A stretch of DNA of 54,307 nt from an uncultured Actinomycetes bacterium (lineage in GTDB: Bacteria; Actinomycetota; Actinomycetes; Nanopelagicales; Nanopelagicaceae): assembly GCA_903844855.1 (NCBI GenBank), contig CAIMVH010000074.1:1-54307 (forward strand), written 5' to 3'. A model generated the notes under the pieces. The model saw only the letters and a program-made list of their open reading frames with translations, ran no database searches and had not been told where the DNA came from. This document shows positions 23,216-31,721 of this stretch, in pieces. Positions within the stretch are counted from its first letter, which is position 1. Each line of letters starts with the position of its first letter. A program made the position numbers and the translations under genes.

Positions 23216-25009
23216 TTACTCTCCTGAATAGATGGCTTCAATCTCCGCTGCAAAATCTTGGACAACAACGCTGCGCTTAATGCTCATCTTGGGAGTCAGA
23301 TGGCCCGACGCGATCGTGAGGTCGATTGGCAAGATCGAAAATTTTCTAATCGCTTCAGCTTTACTTACCGCCTTGTTTGCTTCGTCGACAGCCCCCTGGA
23401 TGGCCAGAACGAGTGCAGGATCTGTACGAAGCGTTTCCAAAGTTGCTCCGCTCTTGCCTTGTGCGCTAGCCCAAATAGCAAGAGCGTCTTGATCGATCGT
23501 GATCAAAGCTCCAATAAATGGCTTGGCATCTCCTACCACGACACATTGGCCGACGAGGGGGTGGGCCCGCAAGCGATCCTCGAGAACCGCGGGGGCCACA
23601 TTCTTTCCGCCTGAGGTGACGATGATCTCTTTTTTGCGGCCGACGATGTAAAGGAAACCGTCATCATCCAGGCGGCCTAAATCGCCGCTCTTGAACCAGC
23701 CGTCTTCTGTGAATGTCTCTTTGGTGGCTTCCGGATTCTTCCAATAACCGCGAAAGACGATAGGTCCTTTAATGAGGACTTCACCATCATCGGCGATACG
23801 GATTGCAGTGCCCGGGATGGGGCGTCCCACTGATCCCACACGAATATCTCTGGTGGTGTTTAAGGTAGCGCCAGCGGTGGTTTCGGTAAGTCCGTAGCCC
23901 TCTAGAACTGTGACGCCGATACCGCGGTAGAAGTGTCCAAGGCGGGCACCGAGCGCGGCGCCACCGGAGATTGCATGAGTGACGTTTCCACCGAGCCCTG
24001 CTCGGATCTTTGAATACACAAGTTTTTCGAATATTGCGTGTTTGATTTTTACGCCGAGTGAAATCTTTCCAGTTGAAATACCTTCGCTATATTCGACCGC
24101 CACAGCAGCTGCCTTCCGAAAAATATCGCCTTTGCCTCCAGCTTCTGCTCGCGCTTCGGCCCCGTTGTACACCTTTTCAAAGACGCGTGGCACGGTCAGT
24201 AGAAAGCGTGGCTTGAATGAGGCGAGGTCTCGCGGGAGATCCTTCACTGCGTCAGAGCAGTGCGCGAGGGTGAGCCCTGAGTAGGCCGATCCCACGCCAA
24301 TCATGCGGCCAAATACGTGGGCAAGGGGAATGAAGAGGAGAGTTGATGCATCAGGTCGGAAGAAAAGGTCGGCGGTGGCTTCCGTAACATTTTGCACTTC
24401 AGCGAAAAAGTTTGCGTGTGTCAGTTCGCATCCTTTTGGCTTCCCCGTCGTTCCAGATGTGTAGATCAAGGTGGCAAGTGAATCGAGTTGGAGGGTGGCG
24501 CGCGCAGCGGCAACTGCGGCATCGCTCACGCTCGCTCCGAGATTCTTCACGATGGCGACATCTCCGGAATCAATACACCAGAGATTCTTAAGAGTTGCAG
24601 GCTTCACTGAATTCGCCAGTGCTAAATGCTCGGAAGATTCAACAAAGAGCGCTACTGCGCCTGAATCGTTAAGTATCCAATCGACTTGCTCCGCAGAAGA
24701 AGTTTCGTAAATGGGCACAACGGCGGCTCCGGCAAACCAAATAGAAAAATCAAGTAGAGACCAGGTGAAACTTGTGCGAGACATGATCGCTACGCGATCT
24801 CCTGGTTGCACACCGGCGCTGATCAATCCCTTAGCGATAGCTCTGACCTCTGACTCAAATTGCGTTGCAGAAACGGCCTCCCAGCCAGCGCCGGAGGCTC
24901 GGTTGAAAAGGATTCTCGCGGGCTCATTGACCGCTCTGGTGGCGATGAGGTCTGTAAGGTTTCCAGAAGTGGGCAACTGAAGAAGGGCGGGAGCTGAGAT
25001 CTCGTGCAC
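23216..25009 (-). CDS. Long-chain acyl-CoA synthetase, FadD15-like
   Basis: 597-aa AMP-forming ligase that activates fatty acids as acyl-AMP and then acyl-CoA. Motifs: P-loop TLIYTSGTTGKPKGCELTH, VLEGYGLTETTAGATLN, the SGDLGRLDDDGFLYIVGRKKEII hinge, and a C-terminal MSIKRSVV region with the conserved catalytic lysine area. It resembles FadD15 and FACS-type enzymes and lies where Rv2187 does. I chose the GTG start giving MHEISAPALLQL because GGAGAG is 7 nt upstream; the longer frame (to 25120) overlaps the divergent SRPBCC gene. It heads an operon with a two-component pair. Confidence 0.9.
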   Translation of the reverse strand: MHEISAPALLQLPTSGNLTDLIATRAVNEPARILFNRASGAGWEAVSATQFESEVRAIAKGLISAGVQPGDRVAIMSRTSFTWSLLDFSIWFAGAAVVPIYETSSAEQVDWILNDSGAVALFVESSEHLALANSVKPATLKNLWCIDSGDVAIVKNLGASVSDAAVAAARATLQLDSLATLIYTSGTTGKPKGCELTHANFFAEVQNVTEATADLFFRPDASTLLFIPLAHVFGRMIGVGSAYSGLTLAHCSDAVKDLPRDLASFKPRFLLTVPRVFEKVYNGAEARAEAGGKGDIFRKAAAVAVEYSEGISTGKISLGVKIKHAIFEKLVYSKIRAGLGGNVTHAISGGAALGARLGHFYRGIGVTVLEGYGLTETTAGATLNTTRDIRVGSVGRPIPGTAIRIADDGEVLIKGPIVFRGYWKNPEATKETFTEDGWFKSGDLGRLDDDGFLYIVGRKKEIIVTSGGKNVAPAVLEDRLRAHPLVGQCVVVGDAKPFIGALITIDQDALAIWASAQGKSGATLETLRTDPALVLAIQGAVDEANKAVSKAEAIRKFSILPIDLTIASGHLTPKMSIKRSVVVQDFAAEIEAIYSGE

Positions 25010-25095
25010 GAATTTACTCTCCTGGTCGGGTCGTCGGAATCCACCTTGTGAGCGCCACATTAGTGTGCCAGATGCGCATTGGGGAGAGGAATCGG

Positions 25096-25101
25096 TACCC
25101 T
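25096..25101 (+). promoter_or_regulatory. -10 hexamer of the SRPBCC gene
   Basis: TACCCT, 7 nt before the ATG at 25109. Confidence 0.55.
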
Positions 25102-25108
25102 TCTTTCC

Positions 25109-25546
25109 ATGGCCGACCAAACTGAGTCCTCAATCATCATCGAAGCCACCCCCGCTGAAGTCATGGCGGTAGTGGCTGATCTCAAGAATTACCCATCCTG
25201 GGCGAGTGCAATCAAGCGCGTTGAGATAGACGAGTCGGACAAGAGTGGTCGCCCCCTGCGGGTCACCATCTCGATTGACGCGGGCGCTATGCGTGACACA
25301 GTCTCCTTGGCTTATGACTGGAGCGGCAGCCCAGATGTGGTCAGCTGGTCCTTAGAGGATGCCAAGATGCTCACGGCGATGGACGGTGCCTATGAAGTTC
25401 GCGAACACCCGGAAGGCTCGGAAGTTTCTTACCGATTGACCGTTGATCTCTCGATGCCGATGCTCTCGATGATCAAGCGCAAAGCCGAGAAGGATGTCGT
25501 TGATTCCGCCCTCAAGCAGTTAAAGAAGTTCGTCGAAGAGCAGTAA
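25109..25546 (+). CDS. SRPBCC (START-like) family protein
   Basis: 145-aa helix-grip protein of the polyketide cyclase/START-like superfamily with a hydrophobic ligand cavity. It shows the usual pattern: N-terminal IIIEATPAEVMAVVADLKNYPSWASAIKRVEI, a central strand series with SWSLEDAKMLTAMDGAYEV, and a C-terminal helix KAEKDVVDSALKQLKKFVEE. The position beside fadD15 matches Rv2185c (TB16.3), which suggests a lipid-related role, but no enzymatic activity is established for this group. The ATG at 25109 is supported by the hexamer 7 nt upstream. Confidence 0.83.
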   Translation: MADQTESSIIIEATPAEVMAVVADLKNYPSWASAIKRVEIDESDKSGRPLRVTISIDAGAMRDTVSLAYDWSGSPDVVSWSLEDAKMLTAMDGAYEVREHPEGSEVSYRLTVDLSMPMLSMIKRKAEKDVVDSALKQLKKFVEEQ

Positions 25547-25552
25547 CGCTCG

Positions 25553-26167
25553 CTACACCACAGCCCCGTCGTCGCCACTCTCTTCGGTGGGGATCATCCG
25601 CGCCCATAATGTGATGCCCCCTGATGCCAATGCCAGCGCGCCGATCCAAGGCGCCATGCCGTCGAGGTTCCAAGGGGTGATTTTTGAGATCAAGATCAGT
25701 GCAGCACCCCCTGCGACGCCGAATTTGGCAACGCGCGAGATGGTGTCTCCCTGAGGTCTAGCCTCTGGAATCGGCGGCACAAAATGATCATCTAATTCTG
25801 GCATGAAATCAATTTCTGAAGGAGTGACATTTATATTTGGAGCGTCGAGATTGAGGCCATCGACGATATCTGCGAATTCGTCTTCGATACGATTTTTTTC
25901 GATGTGGGCCATAATTTCGACGGCGCGTTTCTTTTCGCTCCGTTCGACGTAGATACTCTCGGTGAGCGGTGCTACGTGCGAAATCCCTCGATAGGGAGAG
26001 TTATCTTCAGTCGTAATGGCATACGCAGGAATTTTTGCTGAAAAAAGTTCTAGTAACATTGCACCCGCCATCGGTGCTGGCGCGTAGTACGCGTGCGTCC
26101 AATCGAAGGCAGTTAAGCCATTGCTCTTGGCCCCGTAGGGAACTACCGCAGGGAAATCTTGGCTCAT
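25553..26167 (-). CDS. Hypothetical tail-anchored protein with DUF2007-like segment
   Basis: I do not recognise a firm family. 204 aa: an N-terminal part (1-100) with AGAMLLELFSAKIPAYAIT followed by YVERSEKKRAVEIMAHIEK, a layout like DUF2007-type putative signalling domains (leucine-rich turn, then a sequence giving position-dependent helix ends). An acidic linker (about 105-140) follows, then two hydrophobic C-terminal segments (about 148-162 and 170-190) that could anchor it in the membrane. Its ATG overlaps the hydrolase stop by 4 bp, so both are co-translated. Confidence 0.65.
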   Translation of the reverse strand: MSQDFPAVVPYGAKSNGLTAFDWTHAYYAPAPMAGAMLLELFSAKIPAYAITTEDNSPYRGISHVAPLTESIYVERSEKKRAVEIMAHIEKNRIEDEFADIVDGLNLDAPNINVTPSEIDFMPELDDHFVPPIPEARPQGDTISRVAKFGVAGGAALILISKITPWNLDGMAPWIGALALASGGITLWARMIPTEESGDDGAVV

Positions 26168-26931
26168 GATTTCACCGGAGCAAACTCGCGTAAGAACTCT
26201 ATGGATTTGCTCTCTAAGAGTGGAGCATCGTAATCAAGAGCAGCCACATGGAAACTATTCTCAAGCAGCACTTCGCGCTTTATCGACGATGAAATTGATT
26301 TGAGCACCAGCTTGCTACTTATTGCAGGAACTACATGATCTTGAATCGATCGTAAGAGGAGCGTGGGAGCGGTGACGTTTTGAAAATGTTTGGAGAGATC
26401 GCGCCAAAGCCTGCGCAGAGAGTGCAGGGCATTTATCGGTGTTTCTCGATATCCGTGAATGGGTGGATTTGGCTTGGCAATATCGCTTTCGCCCGGCGGC
26501 AGCGTTTTCATGAAAAATCGCGTGATGGAGGTTAGTTTCAGTACCGGTCTTGGATCGTAAACCGAGGGATTCAGTAATAGGAGGGCTTTCACATGTTCCG
26601 GATGGATCGCGGCATATCGGAGGGCGAGAGCTCCGCCCATAGAGAAACCGGCGATCGCTATTTCGGAAACCTCGTCAAGAAGTTCTCTCGCACCACGGTC
26701 GACTTCGCGATACCAATCTCTCCAAGAATGGGCATTCATCGCTCGCCAATCATCACCATGCCCCGGCAGGCGGATCACTGAGACTGTGTAACCAGCGGCT
26801 GCTACGGCTCTCGCCCACGGCGCTACCGAGGCTGGCGAACCTGTGAAGCCGTGCACGAAGAGCACTCCGACATCGCGAGAGCCTTTCATGGTGAAGGGCG
26901 GGAGGCGATAGCCCTGCTCCAAAGATGGCAT
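26164..26931 (-). CDS. Alpha/beta hydrolase, carboxylesterase/monoacylglycerol-lipase type
   Basis: 255-aa serine hydrolase. The oxyanion block is VLFVHGFTGSPAS, the nucleophile elbow GFSMGG has Ser97, and the triad is completed by Asp198 (RSIQDHVVP) and His228 (NSFHVAALDYD). The HGFTG and D-H spacing resemble Est30-type carboxylesterases and bacterial monoacylglycerol lipases, consistent with a lipid-rich neighbourhood; the substrate is inferred only. It is divergent from plsC across a 106-bp region that carries three 13-bp repeats, and heads a unit with the tail-anchored hypothetical protein. Confidence 0.85.
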   Translation of the reverse strand: MPSLEQGYRLPPFTMKGSRDVGVLFVHGFTGSPASVAPWARAVAAAGYTVSVIRLPGHGDDWRAMNAHSWRDWYREVDRGARELLDEVSEIAIAGFSMGGALALRYAAIHPEHVKALLLLNPSVYDPRPVLKLTSITRFFMKTLPPGESDIAKPNPPIHGYRETPINALHSLRRLWRDLSKHFQNVTAPTLLLRSIQDHVVPAISSKLVLKSISSSIKREVLLENSFHVAALDYDAPLLESKSIEFLREFAPVKS

Positions 26932-26937
26932 GAGACC

Positions 26938-26943
26938 AGTCTA
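26938..26943 (-). promoter_or_regulatory. -10 hexamer of the carboxylesterase-like gene
   Basis: TAGACT on the minus strand, 6 nt before the ATG at 26931. Confidence 0.6.
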
Positions 26944-26964
26944 GGGTTCACTCCTTACTCCGCT

Positions 26965-27003
26965 TTTCCGAGAGGCATTTCCGAGATGCCTTTTCGAGTG
27001 CTC
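26965..27003. repeat. Three 13-bp tandem direct repeats between divergent lipid genes
   Basis: Units at 26965, 26978 and 26991. The first two start TTTCCGAGA and match at 11 of 13 positions; the third (TTTTCGAGT) is more diverged. The array lies about 23 to 61 bp upstream of the plsC -10 hexamer and about 22 bp upstream of the divergent hydrolase hexamer, so a bound protein could affect both. Confidence 0.6.
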
Positions 27004-27025
27004 CCCATGGGTGGGGCCGGTTCGC

Positions 27026-27031
27026 TAGGGT
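27026..27031 (+). promoter_or_regulatory. -10 hexamer of plsC
   Basis: TAGGGT, 6 nt before the GTG at 27038. No convincing -35 is visible at 16-18 bp. Confidence 0.6.
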
Positions 27032-27037
27032 TCTGCT

Positions 27038-27745
27038 GTGGCGTACGCACTGTTGAAGGCGATCCTCCTGCCTCTCTTGAGCCTGATCTTCCGACCTAAG
27101 GTCGAGGGACTTTCGCATGTGCCCACCAATGGCCCGGCAATTATTGCCAGCAACCATCTCTCATTTTCTGACTCAATTTTCATGCCACTGGTGATTCCGC
27201 GGCGGGTTACCTTTCTCGCAAAGAGTGAGTACTTCACTGGGAAAGGCATCAAGGGCCGAGCTACTGCAGCAACTTTTAGAGCCCTCGGACAAGTACCAGT
27301 AGATCGCTCTGGTGGGCGTTCTAGTGAAGCCGCGCTAGAAACTGGGCTACGAATTTTGCGAGAGGGAAAGTTGTTAGGGATTTATCCGGAAGGTACGCGT
27401 TCACCCGATGGGCGGCTTTATCGGGGGCGTACGGGAATCGCCCGCATGGCGCTGGAGTCGGGTGTTCCTGTCATTCCAGTCGCGATGATTGATACAGAAA
27501 AAATTCAACCGCCCGGAAAAAAGGTTCCGAAAATCATGCAAGTGGGTATTCGATTTGGTGAGCCGTTGGATTTCTCTCGCTACGAGGGGATGTCGGGGGA
27601 CCGTTTCATTCTTCGATCGGTTACTGACGAAATCATGTACGCGCTGATGGACTTAGGCGGACAAGAGTACGTCGATATGTATGCGACTCGTGCTAAGCAG
27701 ATCGAAGCAGATCAGGCTAAGGGCGCGAGCGAAAGTGACGAGTAA
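27038..27745 (+). CDS. plsC: 1-acyl-sn-glycerol-3-phosphate acyltransferase
   Basis: 235-aa PlsC-family acyltransferase making phosphatidic acid from lysophosphatidic acid. The HX4D catalytic motif is His40-Asp45 (SNHLSFSD), and the acceptor-binding EGTR is at 118-121 (YPEGTRSPDG). An N-terminal hydrophobic segment (about 4-18) suits membrane association. An Rv2182c-like acyltransferase occupies the corresponding place in M. tuberculosis. The GTG start is supported by the hexamer 6 nt upstream. The phosphofructokinase gene follows after 6 bp and is likely co-transcribed. Confidence 0.88.
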   Translation: MAYALLKAILLPLLSLIFRPKVEGLSHVPTNGPAIIASNHLSFSDSIFMPLVIPRRVTFLAKSEYFTGKGIKGRATAATFRALGQVPVDRSGGRSSEAALETGLRILREGKLLGIYPEGTRSPDGRLYRGRTGIARMALESGVPVIPVAMIDTEKIQPPGKKVPKIMQVGIRFGEPLDFSRYEGMSGDRFILRSVTDEIMYALMDLGGQEYVDMYATRAKQIEADQAKGASESDE

Positions 27746-27751
27746 CTCGCG

Positions 27752-28777
27752 ATGAAGGTTGGCATTCTCACCGGTGGTGGAGATTGTCCCGGCCTCAACG
27801 CGGTCATTCGGGCGATTGTGCGAAAGGGGGTGCCAACTTATGGGCATGAATTCATTGGATTTCGCGACGGATGGCGTGGTCCGCTTGATAACGTCACCAT
27901 GCCACTCGACGTTCAATCTGTGCGCGGCATCCTTACGCGCGGCGGGACCATCCTTGGTTCCTCACGCACGAATCCATTTAAGGAAGAGAATGGCCTTGCT
28001 CGTATTCAGGAAAATTTAGCTGCCCTTGGAGTCGATGCACTCATTGCGATTGGTGGAGAGGATACTCTCGGCGTCGCAAAAAAGTTGGCCGAGTTGGGCG
28101 TGCATATAGTAGGTGTGCCGAAAACGATTGATAATGATCTGAACGCCACTGATTACACCTTCGGTTTTGATACTGCGGTAAACATCGCAACTGAGGCAAT
28201 CGATCGCTTGCATACAACAGCAGAATCTCACCACCGCGCACTCGTCGTTGAAGTAATGGGGCGTCACGCTGGCTGGATTGCATTGCACTCAGGACTTGCC
28301 GGCGGGGCGAGCGTGATCTTGATTCCGGAAGTTCCGTTTTCAATTGCCAAAGTCTGTGAATACGTGGAATCACGATTCCGAACCAACTACGCGCCCATCA
28401 TCGTGGTTTCAGAGGGCGCTATTCCGCAGGAGGGAGATATGGTTGTCAAGGATCAGAGCCTTGACGCTTTTGGCCATGTGCGTCTCTCGGGGATCGGCGA
28501 ATGGGTCGCCCAACAGATTGAAATACGCACTGGCAAAGAGGCGCGCACCTCGGTGCTCGGCCACATTCAACGAGGCGGCACGCCGACTGCCTTCGACCGA
28601 GTCCTCGCTACTCGACTGGGGCTTCATGCCATCACCGCGGTACACGAGGGGGATTGGGGAAAGATGGTCGCGCTGCAGGGCACCCAGATTGTGCGAGTCG
28701 GGCTTGCCGAAGCCACCGCCACCCTCAAACTCGTTGATCCTGAGCGCTATGCGGAGGCCGAAGTCTTCTTCGGCTAG
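27752..28777 (+). CDS. 6-phosphofructokinase, PPi-type active-site residues
   Basis: 341-aa PfkA-family enzyme for the fructose 6-phosphate to fructose 1,6-bisphosphate step. Motifs: GILTGGGDCPGLNAVIRA, IAIGGEDTLGVA, GVPKTIDNDL with catalytic Asp127, EVMGRHAGWIALHSGLAGGA and VLGHIQRGGTPTAFDR. Two positions that discriminate phosphoryl donor carry the PPi-type residues: Asp104 (Gly in ATP enzymes) and Lys124 (Gly in ATP enzymes). This is the pattern of the actinobacterial group III enzymes, of which the Amycolatopsis one is PPi-dependent; some relatives use ATP, so the donor needs assay. Confidence 0.92.
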   Translation: MKVGILTGGGDCPGLNAVIRAIVRKGVPTYGHEFIGFRDGWRGPLDNVTMPLDVQSVRGILTRGGTILGSSRTNPFKEENGLARIQENLAALGVDALIAIGGEDTLGVAKKLAELGVHIVGVPKTIDNDLNATDYTFGFDTAVNIATEAIDRLHTTAESHHRALVVEVMGRHAGWIALHSGLAGGASVILIPEVPFSIAKVCEYVESRFRTNYAPIIVVSEGAIPQEGDMVVKDQSLDAFGHVRLSGIGEWVAQQIEIRTGKEARTSVLGHIQRGGTPTAFDRVLATRLGLHAITAVHEGDWGKMVALQGTQIVRVGLAEATATLKLVDPERYAEAEVFFG

Positions 28778-28813
28778 TCGCTAATCCCGTCTCTTGGAGC
28801 CCCAGGTACGCCG

Positions 28814-28819
28814 TAGGCT
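28814..28819 (+). promoter_or_regulatory. -10 hexamer of aroG
   Basis: TAGGCT, 6 nt before the ATG at 28826. Confidence 0.6.
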
Positions 28820-28825
28820 TGTGAC

Positions 28826-30175
28826 ATGACTTCCTCTCAGAGTGGAAACGAGCTCGATCACTGGCGCACGCTCACCGCCGCACAGCAACCCCAATGGCCA
28901 GATGGCGCGGCCCTTGAGTCTGCGGTGGCCGAACTTCGCTCCTTTCCGCCCCTGGTTTTTGCTGGTGAGTGCGACTCTCTCAAAGAGAAAGTTGCTGCTG
29001 CCGCGAAAGGTGAGGCCTTCTGGCTTCAGGGAGGCGATTGTGCGGAGACTTTTGTGGCCGCCAGCGCCGATTCCATTCGCAACAGAATAAAAACCATTTT
29101 GCAGATGGCGGCGGTGCTTCAGTATGGATCAGGGCTACCTGTCATCAAAGTGGGTCGAATGGCAGGGCAATATGCCAAGCCGCGTTCAAAAGATACCGAG
29201 ACGCGCGATGGCGTCACACTCCCTGCCTACCGAGGTGATGCTGTTAATGATCTGGAATTTACCCTCGCCGCTCGTACACCGGATCCGAGTCGCCTGGTCA
29301 AGGTCTACAACACTTCGGCCGCCACACTGAACCTAGTTCGGGCTTTTACTAACGGTGGATTTGCAGACTTACGCCAAGTGCATTCGTGGAACCAGGGCTT
29401 CGTCCGAGACTCCTCTGCAGGCGAGCGTTATGAACAAATGGCCCGCGAAATCGGTCGCGCGCTCGCATTCCTTCGTTCAGCAGGGGCTGACCCGGCTGAG
29501 TTTCGTACCGTAGATCTTTATAGCAGTCACGAGGCGCTCATATTGGAGTACGAACGCGCTCTCACGCGCATCGATTCGCGAACGCAATTGCCATACAACG
29601 TTTCCGGCCACTTCGTGTGGATTGGTGAGCGCACTCGTCAGCTCGATGGCGCGCACGTGGACTTCATGTCTCGTATTCGTAACCCCATCGGCGTGAAACT
29701 TGGACCATCATCATCTGTTGACGATGCGTTAGCACTCATCGACAAGCTCGATCCAGATCGTGAGCCAGGTCGCCTCACCTTCATTACCCGCATGGGTGCA
29801 GGCAAAATCCGCGAAGCACTTCCGAAATTAGTCGAGAAGGTAACAGCATCTGGTGCTCAGGTGTTGTGGGTCTGCGATCCGATGCATGGCAACACATACG
29901 AGGCTCCGAGTGGGTACAAGACGCGCAAGTTTGACGATGTGATGGATGAGATTGCTGGATTCTTTGAAGTTCACAAAGCGCTCGGCACGCATCCAGGCGG
30001 TATCCATGTCGAACTCACCGGTGATGATGTCACTGAATGTGTGGGTGGGGGAGAGCACATTTCGCATGATGATCTCGCTACGCGGTACGAAAGTGCCTGC
30101 GATCCTCGCCTCAATCACACTCAATCTCTCGAAGTCTCCTTTCTTGTAGCGGAAATGCTTCGGGATCGCTCATGA
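28826..30175 (+). CDS. aroG: 3-deoxy-7-phosphoheptulonate synthase, class II
   Basis: First enzyme of the shikimate pathway, joining phosphoenolpyruvate and erythrose 4-phosphate. The 449-aa length and blocks are those of plant-like class II DAHP synthases: FWLQGGDCAETF near the N-terminus, KVGRMAGQYAKPRS, YRGDAVN, YSSHEALILEYERALTR, SGHFVWIGERTRQLDGAHV, GVKLGPSS, ITRMGAGKIREALP, VLWVCDPMHGNT and GGIHVELTGDDVTECVGGGE. The position relative to the Ser/Thr kinase gene matches Rv2178c. In M. tuberculosis the enzyme is feedback-inhibited and partners chorismate mutase, which is not in this window. The stop overlaps the methyltransferase start (ATGA). Confidence 0.95.
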   Translation: MTSSQSGNELDHWRTLTAAQQPQWPDGAALESAVAELRSFPPLVFAGECDSLKEKVAAAAKGEAFWLQGGDCAETFVAASADSIRNRIKTILQMAAVLQYGSGLPVIKVGRMAGQYAKPRSKDTETRDGVTLPAYRGDAVNDLEFTLAARTPDPSRLVKVYNTSAATLNLVRAFTNGGFADLRQVHSWNQGFVRDSSAGERYEQMAREIGRALAFLRSAGADPAEFRTVDLYSSHEALILEYERALTRIDSRTQLPYNVSGHFVWIGERTRQLDGAHVDFMSRIRNPIGVKLGPSSSVDDALALIDKLDPDREPGRLTFITRMGAGKIREALPKLVEKVTASGAQVLWVCDPMHGNTYEAPSGYKTRKFDDVMDEIAGFFEVHKALGTHPGGIHVELTGDDVTECVGGGEHISHDDLATRYESACDPRLNHTQSLEVSFLVAEMLRDRS

Positions 30176-30669
30176 CGAAGTTGGCCACCGCCACACATTC
30201 ATCACCGTTTGGCACGCTTTATCTCATCGCCGAGGATGATCTGCTTCTTGCGTCTGGTTTTCGGTCTCTCGAGGATTTAAAGCGGAGGCTTCCAGAAGAT
30301 GTGGCAGTTCGTGGGTTTCAACGCGCCGATTCAATCCCGATGGTCAGCGATGTGTGGCACGCATACTGCGATGGTGACATCAAGGGGCTCTCTCAAGTCA
30401 AGTGGCAGCAAACCGGTGGTCCTTTTCGCCAAAAAGCGTGGAAGGCGATGACGAAGATTTCAGCCGGAAAAACCATCTCTTACGCCGACTTGGCTCTTAA
30501 GTCTGGTTCACCAGCTGCTATGCGAGCGGCTGGCACTGCCTGCGCCACAAATCTCATTGCACCGTTTATCCCATGTCACCGCATAGTGCGCACCGGCGGT
30601 GCACTTGGTGGTTATGGGTATGGGCTGCCCACCAAAATTTCGCTGCTTAAATTTGAAGGTGCAATTTAA
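30172..30669 (+). CDS. ogt: Methylated-DNA--protein-cysteine methyltransferase
   Basis: Suicide repair enzyme that removes alkyl groups from O6-guanine. 165 aa, standard length: a variable N-terminal domain, then the conserved domain with AWKAMTKISAGKTISYADLA, AMRAAGTACATN (Arg118, the arginine finger) and acceptor Cys135 in FIPCHRIVRTGGALGGYGYG. No Ada-type DNA-binding extension. It is translationally coupled to aroG and convergent with the threonine aldolase gene, the two sharing TTAA for their stop codons. Confidence 0.93.
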   Translation: MTKLATATHSSPFGTLYLIAEDDLLLASGFRSLEDLKRRLPEDVAVRGFQRADSIPMVSDVWHAYCDGDIKGLSQVKWQQTGGPFRQKAWKAMTKISAGKTISYADLALKSGSPAAMRAAGTACATNLIAPFIPCHRIVRTGGALGGYGYGLPTKISLLKFEGAI

Positions 30670-31721
30670 GCGAGCAAGCGAGCAAGTGTGGCGCCAGCCT
30701 CTTCACATTGTGCGTCATCGACATCTAAGTGCGTAATAGCTCTGGCCATGTTTGGACCCAGTGCGCCGATACGAATACCAGCAGCACTCGCTTGGCTAGT
30801 GAATTCAGATGCATTCAATCGATGTTGCGAGAGATCGAAAACCATGATGTTGGTATCTACTAAATCTGCGCTGATTACCTGCGGGGCAACTCTGTGAACG
30901 GTGTCGGCGATTGCCTTGGCGCGGCGGTGATCATCCTTCATTCGATCAAGATTGTGATCCAAGGCGTAGATACCTGCGGCCGCCAGAATTCCTACTTGAC
31001 GCATGCCACCGCCGTATCGCTTACGCCAGACTCGAGCGTCCTTGATGAGCTCGTGCGTTGAGAGAAGAACTGAACCTATGGGTGCACCGAGACCTTTGGA
31101 GAGACAGACGCTCACAGTTTTGAAGTAAGAACCAAACTCTTCGAGGGGAGTGCCGGTGGCGATATGGGCATTCCATAGTCGGGCGCCATCAAGGTGCATG
31201 GCGACCGTCGATCCCTGGAGAGCACTATGCAATTTCTTAATTTCGGAGATCGGTTGAATGGTTCCACCACCGAAGTTATGAGTATTTTCGACGGCGATCG
31301 CCGTCGTTGAAACCAAGTGAGGTCCAGAATCTGGCGTCATGAAATTAAGTACTTGATCGGCATTGAGTAGACCGCGTGGTGAACTCCATGTGCGAAATGT
31401 GATTCCGCTGAAGGCTGCCGCCGCACCCAACTCTGCCCGCGCCACATGGGCAATGCTGTCGCATACAAGTTCCTCGCCGGGCTTTACAAGCATGCGCATA
31501 CCAAGTTGATTCGCTAACGACCCAGTGGGGCAGAAGAGTCCAGCGTCGTGCCCAAAGAGAGCGGCTACTTTCGCTTCAAGTGCGTTGACGGTCGGGTCTT
31601 CGGCATATACATCGTCGCCCACTTCGGCTTCAGCCATAGCTTGGCGCATGGCCGCCGAGGGCTTAGTGACGGTATCTGACCGAAGATCGATAGCAGGTTT
31701 AGTGGTTGGCACGAGTGACAT
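30666..31721 (-). CDS. ltaE: Low-specificity threonine aldolase
   Basis: PLP enzyme of the beta-eliminating lyase/threonine aldolase family, splitting threonine (or allo-threonine) to glycine and acetaldehyde. 351 aa. Conserved blocks: [72 protein letters not shown] with Asp178, and [12 protein letters not shown] with Schiff-base Lys209. The ATG giving [16 protein letters not shown] is chosen; it overlaps the end of the EamA gene by 23 bp, and the longer frame (to 31784) only adds residues antisense in character. Confidence 0.9.
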   Translation of the reverse strand: MSLVPTTKPAIDLRSDTVTKPSAAMRQAMAEAEVGDDVYAEDPTVNALEAKVAALFGHDAGLFCPTGSLANQLGMRMLVKPGEELVCDSIAHVARAELGAAAAFSGITFRTWSSPRGLLNADQVLNFMTPDSGPHLVSTTAIAVENTHNFGGGTIQPISEIKKLHSALQGSTVAMHLDGARLWNAHIATGTPLEEFGSYFKTVSVCLSKGLGAPIGSVLLSTHELIKDARVWRKRYGGGMRQVGILAAAGIYALDHNLDRMKDDHRRAKAIADTVHRVAPQVISADLVDTNIMVFDLSQHRLNASEFTSQASAAGIRIGALGPNMARAITHLDVDDAQCEEAGATLARLLA

